A stretch of DNA of 64,000 nucleotides from Ochotona curzoniae (GCF_017591425.1 NW_024467119.1:79166894-79230893); one strand, 5' to 3'. Positions 11,000-22,828 are shown, numbered from the stretch's first letter. Made by a program: numbers and translations. Notes: generated from the sequence alone by a model not told the origin.

Positions 11000-13900
11000 G
11001 TTATTTGTCCTTTGGGGATGACTTATTTCACTGAGTGTAATGATCTCTAGTTGGGACCATCTAGTTGCAAACGGTATAATTCCATTCTTTTAAATGGCTG
11101 AGTAATATTCCATAGAGTAGATGTACACAGCGTTTTAACCACTCCTCTCTGAATAGGCATCTGGATTGTTTCCATGTCTTTGCTATTGTAGATTGTGCTG
11201 CTGTAAATATAGGATTATAGATCCCCTTCTCATATGCAGTTTTCATTTCTATTGGGTATATTCCTAGGAACAGGATAGCTGGGTTATATGGCAGATTTAT
11301 TTGCAATTTTCCAAGCACTCTCCATACTGATTTCCACAGTGGTTGTAGTAGCCTACACTCCCACGGGCAGTGAAGGAGGGTGCCTTTCTCCCACATCCAC
11401 ACCAGCAGGTGTTAGTAGAGTTCTGAATGCTAGCCAGTGTCACTGGAGTTAGGTGGTACCTCAATGTGGTTTTCATTTGTACCTCCCTGACAGCTAGGGA
11501 GCCTGAGCATCTTTTCATATGTCTGTTAGCCATTTGAATCTGTTCTTTTGAAAAATGTCTGTTCATTTGCTTTGCCCAAGTGTTTTTTTGTTTTTTGGGT
11601 TTTTTTTTTTTTTTTTGGTTGTTGTTCTTGTTTTTTACTTTCCCTGGGTTTCTGAAGCTTTTTGTAAATCTGGATATTAGTGCCCTATCACTTGTGTAGT
11701 GTGCAAAAATTTTTCTCCCATTCTGTTAGTTGCTTCTTCGCCTTGCTAATTGTTTCCTTTGCTATACAGAAGCTTTTTAGTTTGATGTAGTCCAGTTGTT
11801 TATTTTGTCTTTGCCCGTGCTTTTGGCATCTTTCCTAAGAAGTCTTTCCCCATTCCTGTTTCTTGGAGAGTGCTTCCTATGTTTTGCTTTAGTAGCTTGT
11901 TGGTTTCTGGGTGTAGATTTTAGGTCCTTGAACCATTTAAAGCTGACTTTTGTATATTGTGACAGGTACAGGTTTCTGTTTCTTAATTCTGCAGGCTGCT
12001 ATCCAATTGTCCCAACAATATTTGTTGAATACACCAGGCTTTTTACCTGGATTGTTTTCAGTTTTCTTGTCAAAGATTAGTTTGCTATACATGAATGAGC
12101 TCCCTTCTGTGTTTCTATTCTGTTGTGTTCATCTTCTCTGGTTCTGTACCAGCTGTTTTGATAACCACTGATCTGTAGTATGTCTTGAGGTCTGGAATTG
12201 TGATTCATCCAGCTTGATTTTTATTCTTCAGGATAGCTTTGGCTATTCATGGACTCTTGTGTTTCCAAATGAACTTTATTTCTGAAAATGTTGTTGGGAT
12301 TTTGATTGGGATTGCACTGAATCTATGTATTACTTTTGGTAATATGGTCATTTTGATGATGTTGATCCTGCCAATCCATGAACATGGTAAGTTTCTCCAT
12401 TTTTCAAGGTCTTCTTCTATTTCCTTTTTAATGTTTTATAGTTTTCATCATAGAAGTCTTTCACATGTTTATTTAGCTTAATTCCTTAGTACTTAAGATT
12501 CCTCTCCACTATTTTAAAGAGGATTGTACTTATATTTATTTTTCTCAGCCATGGAATTATTTGTGTTAATTTTGTTTCCTGCTACCCCGCCAAAGTCTCT
12601 TATGAGTTCAATAGTCTCTTGACTGAGTCTTTTGGTTCTTCTACGTAGAAAATCATGTTGTCAGGCCCGGCGCGGTGGCACAAGTGGTTAAGGTCCTCGC
12701 CTTGCACGCCCGGGATCCCATATGTGCGCCGGTTCTAATCCCGGCAGCCCCGCTTCCCTTTCAGCTCCCTGCCTGTGGCCCAGGAAGGCAGTCGAGGACG
12801 GCCCAAAGCTTTGGGAACCTGTACCCGTGTGGGAGACCCGGAAGAGGCTCCTGGCTTCGGATCGGCATAGTATCGACCCGTTGTGCTCACTTGGGGAGTG
12901 AATCATCGGACAGAAGATCTTCCTCTCTGTCTCTCCTATCTGTATATCCGCCTTTCCAATGAAAAAATTTTTAAATAAAAGATAAATCTTTTTTTAAAAA
13001 AAGAAAATTGTGTTGTCTGCAAATAATTTCAATTCTTCATTTTCAATTTATATTTCTTTAATTCTTTTTCCTTGCCTAATAGCTCTGACAAGGACTTCCA
13101 ATACTATATTGAAGAGTAGTGGTAACAGTGGACATCCTTGTCTAGTTCCAGATGTTAGTGGAAAGGCTTCCAGTCTTTCTCCATTTAGTATGATGCTGGC
13201 TTTTATATCGTAAATTGCTTTGACTGTGTTGTAGAATGTTCCTTCTATGTCTATCTTGCTTAGGTTTTTCAGCATGAAGTGGTGTTGGATTTTATCAAAT
13301 GCTTTCTCTGCATCTATTGAGATTATCACATGGTTTTCATTTTTCAATTTGTTGATGTGATGTATCACATTTATTGATTTGTGAAGGTTGAACTATCCCT
13401 GCATGCCTGGCATGAATCCCACCTGGTCCGGGTGAATGATCTGCCTGATGTGCTGTTGGATCCTGTTGGCTAGTATTTTGTTGAGAATCTTTGTGTCTAT
13501 GTTCATCAAGGATATTGATCTGTAGTTTTTCTTTTCTGTTGTTTCTCTATGTGGCTTTAGTATTAAGGTGATATTGACTTCATAGAAAGAGTTTGGAAGG
13601 ACTACCTCCCTTTCTATTGTTTGGAAAAGCTGGTGAAGATTGGGGTAAGTTCCTCTTGAAACATTTGGTAGAATTTAGCAGTGGAGACATCTGGTCCAGG
13701 ACTTTGCTTGGTTGGGAGGGCTTTAATTACTGATTCAATCTCAGTCCGTGTGATAGGTCTATTTAGATTGTTAATTGCTTTTGATTCAACTTTGGTGGAT
13801 TGTATGTGTCCAAAATTCTATCCATCTCTTCTAGGTCTTCAGATTAGTTCGCGTATAGTTGCTGGTAATAGTTCCTGTTGATTCTTTGCATTTCCAAGGT

Positions 13901-15113
13901 ATCTGTTGTTATATCTCCTTTCTTATCTCTGATGCTATTGATGTGTATTTTCTCCCTCCTTTTTAAAATTAGTTGGGCTAGTGGGGAGTCTATTTTGTTG
14001 ATTTTCTCAAAGAACCAGCTCTTCGATTCATTGATCTTATACATTAGTTCTGTTGGTCTCTATTTGGCTTACTTTCTGCCTTATCTTGGTTATTTTTTTT
14101 CTGCTAATCTTGGGATTGCTTTGCTGTTGTTTTTCTAGCTCCTTCAACTGTAAGGTTAGCTCACTTGGTGTTCTTCTAGTTTCTTAACATAAGTATTGAT
14201 TGAGATTAACTTTCTTCTTAACACTACCTTGATTGTATCCCATAAGTTTTGATATGTTGTAATGATGCTTTCATTTATTTCTCGCAATTTTTTAATTTAC
14301 CCTTTGATTTCCTTTATGACCCATTGCTCATTGAGTAGCATATTATCCAGTCTCCATGTATTTACAAGTCTTCCTGGGTGTTTTGACTTCTTGGTGTTTA
14401 GTTTCCTTCCAAGATAGCCTGAGAAGCATGGTATAATTCAATTTTTAAAGATATGCTGAGGATTGTTTTATGACCTATAACATGATCAATTCTGGAGAAG
14501 TTTCCATGGGCTGATGAAAAAAAAATGTATTACTGTCTATACAATGAAAGGTTTGGTAGATATGAACTAAGTCCATTTGTTCTAGAGTTTGGGTGAATTC
14601 TGTTGTTTCTTTGCTGAGTTTTGTCTTGTAGATATGTCCATTGATGTTAAAGGGGTAATTAAGTCCCCCACTATAATTGTATTGGAGTCTATTTCTGCCT
14701 TTAAATCCATTAATTCTTGTTTCACATAGCTAGATGCCTTGGCCTTTGGCACATATACATTTATTATGGTGATCTCTTCTTGCTGAATGAATCCTTTGAT
14801 CATTATGTGGTGTCCTTCTTCATCTCTTTTAATGTTTTTTACATCAAAGTCTATATCATCTGATATAAAAACGGCTGCACCCGCATGTTTTTCCTTACCG
14901 TTAGCTTGGAATATATTTTTCCCATCCTTTTACTTTCAGTTTCCCCTGCTCTTTATTGATGAGATGTGTCTCCTATAAGCAGCAGTTAGATGGGTTTTTT
15001 ATTTTTTGGTTTTTTGGTTTTTTCCAGTGCTCTAGTCTGTGGCATTTGGTTGATGAGTTTAAGCCATTTACATTCAATGTTAATATGGATAGGTGACGGT
15101 TTGGTCCTGTCAT
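11000..15113 (-). pseudogene. L1 ORF2: L1 ORF2 (endonuclease-reverse transcriptase), broken
   Basis: ORF2 protein nicks target DNA and reverse-transcribes L1 RNA. The start is set by the minus-strand ATG at 15113, which opens MTGPNRHLSILTLNVNGL, the usual L1 ORF2 N terminus. In the endonuclease region, QETH reads as stop-ETH, and GDFNTPL reads GDLITPL (about 14590-14800), so a catalytic Asn is lost. The RT region is readable at 13048-13368 ([31 protein letters not shown]). The FADD active-site motif reads FADN (13012-13023) and a CSINE (12663-13001) is inserted just downstream of it. The C terminus, with IAKTWKQSRC and LLYGILLSHLKEW, is at 11061-11402. An expanded A-run (T on the plus strand, 11599-11616) lies in the linker before the C-terminal part. 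Multiple stops and frame changes rule out function. Confidence 0.93.
12663..13001 (+). mobile_element. Young CSINE inside L1 ORF2
   Basis: Well-preserved head GGCCCGGCGCGGTGGCACAA and 'cgggatcccatatgtgcgccggttctaatcccggcagcccc'. Flanked by AGAAAATCATGTTGTC (12647-12662) and AGAAAATTGTGTTGTC (13002-13017), the target duplication. It sits directly next to the L1 RT active-site codons. Confidence 0.97.
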
Positions 15114-15183
15114 TTTAACAATGGATTGTTCTTTGACTTAGTCTTCTGTTAGCCTTTTACTGGAATGTTCTCCACATTTGCTT

Positions 15184-16524
15184 CTAATTTTGGTAGTTGC
15201 TATTCCTTTTCTCTTTCAAGAGAACAACTTTGAGTGTCATTTCTAGGACAGGTTTAGAAGAGGTAAATTTGGGCCCAGTGTGGTAGTCTAGCAGCTAAAG
15301 GCCTCACCTTGCACATGCAGGGATCCCATATAGGCACCAGTTTTAATCCCAGCAGCCCCACTTCCCATCCAGCTCCCTGCTTGTGGCCTGGGAAAGCAGT
15401 TGAGAATGGCCCAAAGCCTTGGGACTCTGCACCTACGTGGGAGACCCGAAAGAGGCTCCAGGCTCCTCGCTTCAGATTGACTCGGCTCTGGCCATTGTGC
15501 TCACTTGGGGAGTGAATCATTGGACAGAGGACCTTCCTCTCTGTCTCTCCTCTCTGTATATCTGACTTTCTCCAAAAATAAAATAAATGTTCAAAAAAAA
15601 TAATAAAAAGAAGAGGTAAATTCTTGGAATTTTTCTTTATTGTGGAAGAATGTTATTTCATTTTCAAACACAAAGGAGAACTTTCCTGGATATGTTATTC
15701 TGGGCTGAAAATTTTCCCTTTTAGAATCTGGAATGTCACTCCTGTGTCTTCTGACCTGTAACGTTTCCTCTGAAAGATCAGCTGTGAGTTTGACTGGGCT
15801 TCCACTGTAGGTCTCTTGATTTTTTTTTTTTTTCACGTGCACAGTTAAGGATCTTTTCCTCATGTTCAACTGAAAAGAGCTTGATTATCATACGTCGTGG
15901 TGAGGTTCACTCTCAATCAACTCTATTGGGAGTTCTGTGACCATCCTGAATATTATTTTCCAATTCTTTCTCCAGATTAGGGAAGTTTTTGTTTATTATT
16001 TCATTGAATGCACCTTTAATCCCAGCTTCTCTTTCTGCGTTTTCTGGGACTCCCATGACTCTTATATTTGGCCTTTTAATTGTATCTTTTCATTCTTGGA
16101 TCCTTTTTTCTTTTTTTTTTTTTTTGGCTTGACCTAGCTCTGCTTCTAGCTTTTTCTTTGTTTCCCCCGGTGTCAGGAAATATCTTCCGGTTCTGAGATT
16201 CTTCATTCTGCTTCATTCATTCTAGTTTTTTTGAGACTCTCCACTGAACTTTTAATTTGCTCCATTGTATTCTTAATTTCTGATACATCAGTTTTCATTT
16301 GATTCATTTGCATTGTGACATATTCCTTGAATTCCTTGAATGCCTGCTTTATGTGCTTCTCATTGTTGATAAGAAGTTTTATAACAAGTGTTTTGAATTC
16401 TGTATCCCCATTTTCTCAACGTGTTCCTCAGTTAATCTGAGGGTGGTAGAGGATTTTGCTCCTTTGCTGGAGAGTCTTCAGTAACATTCATAGTGCCTCT
16501 GTCTCTTCTTTTACCTTTTGTCAT
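15184..16524 (-). pseudogene. L1 ORF1: L1 ORF1 (RNA-binding chaperone), broken
   Basis: ORF1 protein trimerises and packages L1 RNA. The minus-strand ATG at 16524 opens MTKGKRRDRG, a typical ORF1 start. An in-frame TAA at 16432-16434 ends the frame after about 30 codons. The RNA-binding C-terminal domain is visible at 15620-15869: LTVHVKKKKNQ, GSPVKLTADLSEETLQVRR, then FQPRITYPGKFSF. A CSINE (15270-15608) interrupts the last residues. Across the SINE, the duplicated target lets the frame continue to a TAG at 15184. Without the SINE the ORF would be about 329 codons, near the usual length. Confidence 0.9.
15270..15608 (+). mobile_element. Young CSINE inside L1 ORF1 end
   Basis: Full-length, with tail 'ctgactttctccaaaaataaaataaatg'. 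Perfect 14-bp target duplication AGAAGAGGTAAATT at 15256-15269 and 15609-15622. Confidence 0.97.
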
Positions 16525-16529
16525 TGCAA

Positions 16530-17571
16530 TTCTGCTTGGCAAATTCTTCTCCTTAGTGCATTTTTCTAATTTGTATTACCTACAGGTCTATTAGTCGATT
16601 TTTATGTTCAACCAGTGTCCCAGATTAGTAAAATGCCAGTTGCCCTAAATAGCTGGATTATCAGTGGTACTAATCTTGTCAACATGTGCTAGCCATTAGG
16701 TCTGAGTGCCACCTGGAGTTATTTTGGGTGGGGTCTGTAGTGAGCCACCATGAAACTGTTTTCCCTGAGGTGCCTGTGCAGTGTTCTAAGCTGGAAGTGA
16801 TTTTGTTCCCAGCTTGGCTCTTGTGCAGCTCAGCTGTCCTCCCTTCAGTCTAACAGTGCCTGGTCCTTTGAAAATGGCATCCTGAGCCCTACTGATTTAG
16901 CACATGCACAGATTACTACTGCTCGTCCCGACCTCTCAGCTCTTGCCCCTCTGTGCAAGATGGCACCTAGCAGGATGCCGATAGAGATCTGAGGCTGCAG
17001 GCTCTCAGATCTGGGGACCATATAGACGCTGCGGAATATGAAACTGGTGTTGCCCTCCCCGTGGGGGTCAGCTCAGTGTGATCAGCCAGAAACGAGCCCA
17101 CTGCCGGCTGTCCCTTCAGCTCCACATTCTCTGCCCCACCACACAAAGTGGCACCCGATTTCTGTGCTGTGAGATCTGCCCTGCCACTGGTCCACCCCCT
17201 GGAGTCTGCTGCTCCTCCTAGCAGGATGGGCAGCTCTCAGCATGCATTTAGCTCCTGAGCTCCCCACATGAACCCATGCTCCCACCTGGCTGCCACAAGA
17301 GCCGTGGCCGCCACTGGATCCCTGGCTGCCACTGGAACCCAAATCACTGGAGTCCAGATAGCTGCTCACTGGCTGCTGGTGGGTTTTCTGTTCACTGCAA
17401 CACTGCTCCACCGTTGCTGCTGCCTCCCTGTGTCCAGGCGGTCTCTAGGTACCTCCCTGCTGGCTGCCTGACTTGTATCATTTCCCATAATCTGCTCCTT
17501 GTGCTTCACCCTGTCTAATGGTTGTCTCTCATCCCAAACATCTCTGCACCGTATGCCGCCATCTTGTGTCC
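16530..17571 (-). promoter_or_regulatory. L1 5' UTR / internal promoter region
   Basis: GC-richer segment upstream of ORF1. At its extreme 5' end the minus strand reads CAAGATGGCGGC (17555-17566), a YY1-type site about 6 bp into the element, where human L1 also carries a YY1 site. A second CAAGATGGC lies on the plus strand at 16956-16964. The promoter role is inferred from the family; no activity is shown. Confidence 0.75.
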
Positions 17572-17589
17572 AATAAATTGCTCTTAAAA

Positions 17590-17926
17590 AATCTGCTGGC
17601 TGGCTTTGTGACAGAACAGGCTAATCTTCCAGAGTGGGGCTGGGATTCCATATGGGCATCAATTTGAGTCCTGGCTGCTCTACTTCCAGTTCTGTTCCCT
17701 GCTTATGGCCTGGGAAAGCAGTGAAGAATGGCTCAAGGCTTTGGGCCCCTGAACATACGTGGGAGACCTGGAAGAAGCTCCTGGCTCCCGGCTTCAGACA
17801 CGCTCAGCACCGGCCACTGAGACCTTTTGGGTAGTTAATTAGCATATAGAAAATTCTCTGTCTCTCCCTCCCCTCCCCACTGTAACTCTGAACTTCAAGT
17901 AAAATAAGTATATCTTTTTAAAAAGT
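17590..17926 (+). mobile_element. CSINE
   Basis: 'tttgtgacagaacaggctaatcttcc', 'gattccatatgggcatcaa', 'ccctgcttatggcctgggaaagcag' and tail 'aagtaaaataagtatatcttttt'. Lies directly beyond the L1 5' end. Confidence 0.9.
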
Positions 17927-18340
17927 CTCCAAAAGATTATACCACATGCCTAAGAACTGGAAGGCTGTTTAAAAATTAATTTTGTCTTTGATAGCATAGG
18001 TTGAACTCTGAGCTCCGTGGTCTGGTTTTTGTCATGAGTGTCTCACACCCGTGTCTGCGTGGGGCTCTCAACACGCCATCGACATGTCAGCCCCAGCTGC
18101 TTCTGGGTCTGTTATACGCCTCCTCCCTTCAGTCTACGCACTGACCCTCATTTCTTTCTAGTTGCTAACGCACTTTTCAGAACTTGAGTGCTAGAATAAT
18201 TTAAGACTTGTTAGTGTTCTGGTTAGTCTGATGCAAAGACATAACTAGGAGGGAATTCATTGGGTAAATTGTGGTACATACTGATGCACAGATTAATATG
18301 GAAAATGGTCATAATATACTTACATCAAAATATTTCTGGT
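17927..18340. other. Unique sequence, nothing recognised
   Basis: No repeat or exon recognised. Confidence 0.5.
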
Positions 18341-18342
18341 GC

Positions 18343-18637
18343 ATATTTTGAAAGGCAGACACATAAACACACAGAATCTGCCATCTGGGTGACACCCCCT
18401 GCAAATGCCTGCAATAGCCAGGCCTGGGCCAGATCACAACCGGAGCCAGCAGCACAATCCAGGCCTCCCAGGGCAGTGGCAGGAAGCCAAGGACTGCAGC
18501 CCTCACCTGCTACACCCCAGGGTGGGCATTAGCAAGAAGCTGGAGACAGAAGCACAGCTGGGACTCGAACTCAGACACTGATGAGGGATCCAGGTATTTC
18601 TGGTCACATCTTAACCACTACACCAAACACTTGCCCC
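18343..18637 (-). mobile_element. Old CSINE, reverse
   Basis: 'tgaaaggcagacacataaacacacag' tail complement, 'caatccaggcctcccag', 'gggactcgaactcagacac' and a terminal 'taaccactacaccaaacacttgcccc' that complements the SINE head. Confidence 0.85.
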
Positions 18638-18716
18638 AATACATTTGAATTTTGAAAAAGCAAGTTTTAAACATGCATTGTCTATTATGTATTATCCAAA
18701 AACAAACAAACAAAAA

Positions 18717-19007
18717 TCAGTCCAGCATTGTGGCACAATGGGTTAAGCCACCATCTGCAATGCCTGTATCCCATATGGATATCCCATCAAATCCTGGCTA
18801 CTCCAGTTCCAATCTACTCCCTGCTATTGCATCTGGGAAAGAGCAGCAGATGGCCCAAGTACTCATGTGAGAGACTTGGATGAAACCTCTGGCTTCTGGC
18901 TCAGGCTGGCTCAGCCCCTGCCATGCAGCCACCTGGGGAATGAATTAGCTGATGAAAGATGTTTTTCTCTTTCAAATTAAAAAATAATAATAATAAATAT
19001 TGAAAAA
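18717..19007 (+). mobile_element. CSINE
   Basis: 'agtccagcattgtggcacaatgggttaagccacc', 'atcccatatggatatccc' (short duplication of the 'atcccat' word), 'gggaatgaattagctgatgaaagatg', tail with (AAT)n. Confidence 0.9.
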
Positions 19008-19089
19008 AACCATTGATAAGGACACACACACACACGTGCAAATGGAAGTCACATCCATACCTTGGAACTCCATCAAACATTAAAAATGA

Positions 19090-19402
19090 TGAACTTAGGG
19101 TACAACAGCCCAACTTTCAAGTGCCAACATCTCATATGGCGGCTGGTTCATATCCCAGCTGCTACTCTTCCCATCTAGCTCCCTGCTTATAGCCTTGGGA
19201 ACCAGTGGAGCATGGCCCAAGGCCTTGGGACCCTGTGGGAGACTCAGAAGAGGCTCCTGGGCTCCTGGCTTTGCATTGGCACAGCTCTAGCCATTGTTGC
19301 TATTTGCGGAGTGAACCAGTGGGTAGAAGATCTTTCTGTCATTCCTTCTCTCTGTAATTTGGCATTTCCAATGAAAATAAATTATTTAAAAAAAAAAAAA
19401 AG
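19090..19402 (+). mobile_element. CSINE
   Basis: 'gggtacaacagcccaactttcaagtgcc', 'catctagctccctgcttatagcc', 'ggagtgaaccagtgggtagaagatctttc' and 'ccaatgaaaataaattattt', then a poly(A) of 14. Confidence 0.92.
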
Positions 19403-19599
19403 ATGGACTCAAAAGCATGAGACACTGGTTGACTTTTCTTCTTTCCAGTATACTTTTCTAAATTTCATATTTTTTTCTTCCAGGTTTTACTTTGTGAAAG
19501 AAAACCTTCATCCACCTTTTCATTTACCCCCCTCTTCTCTTCACATTTTCCTGCTGTTTATTCTTCTCAATAAATATTTAGCTCCATGTTCTTCTGTGT

Positions 19600-19624
19600 G
19601 CCCAAAAAAAAAAAAAAAAAAAAA
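19600..19624. repeat. Poly(A) tract
   Basis: About 21 A in a row after 'tgtgccc'. No element is evident upstream, so the origin is unclear. Confidence 0.85.
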
Positions 19625-20284
19625 TCGGAGTTCCATGGGAGCCAAAAGAAAAGCAGCCGCTCACTGTTGTCCAGTTCAAGGAGAAAAGCAGCAGGCTGGG
19701 AGCTTCTCCCGGGGAGCCCGTTTTGTATGCGCAGCAAGAGCTCCTGCAAAGGATGTGTGAGAACTGAACATACACGCTCATTATTTCCGCTGGATCCTTG
19801 AGCTCTGTGGGATACACGTGAGCATGTGCTGTGCCGACTCATAAATCTAAATGATTTACAGTGACTACACGTAGAGCATGATAAATACTTAAAGAAATTA
19901 ATGAACAAAACCTGAAAGGGGCAGCAGGCCCTCCACCACACTCAAGGATTCCTAGGTGGAGTTCACAGGTCTGAAGGAGGAGGCAGCCTGCCTAGACAGT
20001 CATTTCTCAGGGGACTGTGCTAGGGCCGCGGGAGCCTAGAGGACGACTCTGCAGGGTGGAGCCAGCACTCCTGGGGATCAAGCGCTGCCTCTTCCGGGGA
20101 GATCTCTGGCCAGTGGAACAGGAAGCACTAGGTGATGCCCAGGGTCACACCCAGTACCCCAGGTCAAGACAAAGAGCAGGTGCAGGTGGCTGTTCCTGAA
20201 TTCTCTGAGGAGAACCTCCTGTGACCTCTGGCACTACAGGAGGCAGCAAGAAGACATTCAAGGATAGTTCAGGAGAAAGGTGAA
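19625..20284. other. Unique sequence, nothing recognised
   Basis: No exon or named repeat. Open frames here start in the neighbouring SINE or poly(A) and are not constrained. Confidence 0.5.
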
Positions 20285-20575
20285 GGGGCAGGCAGTTAGC
20301 CGAGCATTTAAGATGCTGCTGGGGAGATGTCTGTGTCTCACCACGGATCCCTGGGTTCAATTCCCACCTCTGCTACCTGCTCCTGCAGACCTTGGGAGAC
20401 AGTGGTAAGACTCAAGTCGCCGGACTCCTGCCACCCACCACGTGGAAGACCCAGACTGCCTTCCAGGTCCTTGCTTTTGGCTTCAGCCCACCCCTGGCCG
20501 TGATGGGCACTGGAGAGTGCACCAGGAGATGGAGCTCTGTTTATTTCCTTTCTCTCTATGTCTCAAAGAAGATTT
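20285..20575 (+). mobile_element. Old CSINE
   Basis: 'ggggcaggcagttagccgagcatttaagatgc', 'gatccctgggttcaattccc', 'cttgggagacagtggtaagactcaag' and 'catgatgggcactgg'-like 'ccgtgatgggcactggagag'. Confidence 0.85.
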
Positions 20576-20655
20576 TTGGGAAAATTAGGTTAAATTATAT
20601 TGATTTGGGTGTAAAAATACTTTGAAATTCATTATTCATGAACTTGTATATACCC
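20576..20655. mobile_element. Possible MITE-like half element
   Basis: 'tttgggtgtaaaaatactttgaaattc' and 'attcatgaacttg' match the right half of the 21506 copy. The left end is lost at the SINE boundary. Confidence 0.35.
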
Positions 20656-20718
20656 CAGTACGCATGATTACCCAATTTGCTTTTGCACTAAAATATACTG
20701 ATTTGCATTTCTTTTTCT

Positions 20719-20740
20719 TTTTCTTTTTTTTTTTTTAACC
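20719..20740. repeat. T-rich/poly(T) tract
   Basis: 'ctttttctttttcttttttttttttaa'-type tract, low complexity. Confidence 0.8.
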
Positions 20741-21206
20741 TACAGAACTTTTGAAATATCCTGTTGTGTTTTCTTTCGTTTGAGTTTATGGAACCCAACC
20801 ATGGAGGGGAGGTTGTTCCCGGAGGAACAACAACAACAAAAAAGCGAAGCCAGACTCCCTGCAAATAAAACTGTAAGTCTTTGGAACAAGACCATGAGAG
20901 CGAAAACTCTTTCTGATCCAGGTCCTCCCCACTGTGTGCTGTACTCAGACAACCATGCCAGGCACACTGAGCAGGCAGCCCTTCTCAGGCCTGCTGGGCC
21001 CGGCCAGGCCCAGAGGCTGCTGCTGTGTTTGATGGCCCGAGGAGTGGAGACTCAGCCCAGGCCTGCCAAGTGTTTCTGATCCTGATGGCTCTCCTTCGCT
21101 GGCAGAGAGTGAGGTACATGGAGAAGAAGGACTTGCCTGCTAGACAAGGGCATGGGATGTGTGAGCACACTTCCTCTCCAGTGAAGTCTGCAAGAAAGAA
21201 TAAAAC

Positions 21207-21482
21207 TAAGGGTCTGGCACAGTGGTTCCACAGCTGGCATCTCAAATGGGCACTGGTTTCAGTCCTGGCTGCTCCTCTTCTGGTCCAGCTCCCTGCTAAT
21301 GACCTAGGAGAGCAGCAAAGAATGGCTCCACTCCTGGAGCCCCACACCCTCATGGGAGACCCGGAAGAAGCTCCTGGCTCCTGGCTTCAGATGGCCATTC
21401 AGGGAGTGAACCAGTGGAAGAAGCTCTCCCTGTCTTTCTCTGTAAATCTGCCTTTCAAATAAAAATAAATATATATCTTTAA
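21207..21482 (+). mobile_element. CSINE
   Basis: 'gggtctggcacagtggttcc', 'tccagctccctgctaatgacctaggagagcag', 'cctcatgggagacccggaagaagctcc' and tail 'tttcaaataaaaataaatatatatc'. Confidence 0.92.
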
Positions 21483-21505
21483 AATATATATCTTTAAAAA
21501 TAAGA

Positions 21506-21628
21506 GATTGAGCTTTAAAATGGAGTTAAAATTTAAAAATGGAGTTAAAAGTAAGTTAATTTTGATACAATACATTTTGAAATCTGTGCATTTTTGTCAT
21601 CACATTTTCCATGAACTTTTTGAAGACT
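21506..21628. mobile_element. MITE-like element, terminal inverted repeats
   Basis: The right end CATTTTCCATGAACTTTTTG is identical to that of the 52431 copy. Left end diverged, with an internal direct duplication 'aaaaatggagttaaa' / 'ttaaaatggagttaaa'. Confidence 0.6.
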
Positions 21629-21633
21629 GTGGG

Positions 21634-22585
21634 TATGCATGGATTTTAATTTTTCTTTTTTTTACATATACACCAAGACAACCTTCTCTCTCACTTCCGC
21701 TTTCCATAAGCTTTCTGGAATATGTCTATCTCTGCACCTGGCCACCTGGTGGTTAACAATCAGGCATTTCATCACTCCATTGCCACATGGTGCATGGTGA
21801 GGATATTTCATCTTCATTCCCTCTTGGCCCTGCTACTGAACCCACACTGGCTTGCCTTTTGAGATATTCTTTGGGAATAAGTGCAGGGAAAGCTTCTGTT
21901 TGCCACCCCAGCCTGCCTTCCTATGGCAAAGTAAACCCAGGCTGAGGCCCAAGTACAGTATTTGGCAGTGTAGCAGGTTTTCCACAGTGTATTATAAATA
22001 TTGTAACATGTTTGGTCTTGACAGTCTACAAAACCCTTGTGGCTGGAGACAGACTGCCCGTCCAGGAATCAGGCAACTCGTGTAGGTAGCAGAGGATCGC
22101 ACTGGAGTCATACACAGATACACAGCCAGTGCAGAGCCACATCTCCCTCGTGGCCAGCCCACCTGTCAAGTTGGCATTCTGCTGTTTTATCAGCCCAGGG
22201 CCAGCCACTCAACAACCAGGGAACATCCCTACAGCTGACAAGCAGTTGACCGTACTCACACGACCCACTATGCAACTGTTCATCCTGTCCCAGCTTGCTT
22301 CTCTCACTAACACCACAGTGAAGACTCCAGCCTACCACTTTCCCCAGACTCCCAGTTTTCACCTCCTCACCACCCTGGAGTCCTCTCTGTGTAGTCCTGC
22401 GTGGTGTGCCCTGGCTCCCATCTCAGAACTGTGACTGGAGTTGGCTGGATTCTTTCCTGATCCTCTGCCTCCTCTGCGGCCTGTAGAACAGCAGGGAAAT
22501 GAGCAACCCGGCTGTGGGTCTCGACTCAGTGCCTCATACACCAAACCCATGGCCCAGCCTCAGGGTCTTCTAACACCCTGGGAAT
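21634..22585. other. Unique sequence, nothing recognised
   Basis: About 950 bp with no repeat I can name. The opposed frames at 22037-22434 and 22108-22362 are complementary readings with no similarity that I recognise. Confidence 0.5.
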
Positions 22586-22589
22586 AGCT

Positions 22590-22828
22590 TCTGGACTAAT
22601 CCATAGGTTATGAGGTTGATCCACACAGGAGTGCCTGGGTTGGAAACTTGGTTCCAGCTTCCTCCAGCTACTTGGTTACTTCCACCCTGTGAGGCAGTGG
22701 TGACAGTCACCTAGTTGGGTTGGGTTGCCAAGAACTGGCTTTGGGCTGGCCTAGTTCCAGCTCCAGTCATTGTGAGCTTTTGGTCTTGAGAATAGAATAC
22801 CTTCTCTCTCTCTCTCTCCCTGTGAGGG
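22590..22828 (+). mobile_element. Old, diverged CSINE
   Basis: Traces: 'agtgcctgggttggaa', 'ttccagcttcctccagc', 'ccctgtgaggcagtggtgac', 'tttgggctggcctagttccagctcc', then a CT run (22803-22819) as in the tail of old copies. Confidence 0.6.

Larger units (their letters stand above)
10371..17571 (-). mobile_element. L1: LINE-1, near full-length, inactive, with two CSINE insertions
   Basis: All four L1 regions are present on the minus strand: 5' UTR (about 17571-16530), ORF1 (16524-15184), ORF2 (15113 to about 11000) and a 3' UTR to 10371. Without the two later CSINEs the element is roughly 6.5 kb, a normal L1 length. AATAAATT occurs at 10354-10361 and again at 17572-17579, with similar flanking bases, and is a plausible target-site duplication. 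The copy is dead: stop codons interrupt both ORFs, catalytic residues are changed and ORF2 is split. The family identity is clear from the protein fragments ([20 protein letters not shown]). Confidence 0.95.

Noticed and set aside
12664..12760. tRNA gene at the CSINE head (A/B-box-like sequence)
   Set aside because: CSINE heads derive from a tRNA and keep promoter-like boxes, but no cloverleaf or mature tRNA sequence is present.
17100..17480. CpG island or gene promoter
   Set aside because: GC-rich stretch belongs to the L1 5' UTR; CpG count is low.
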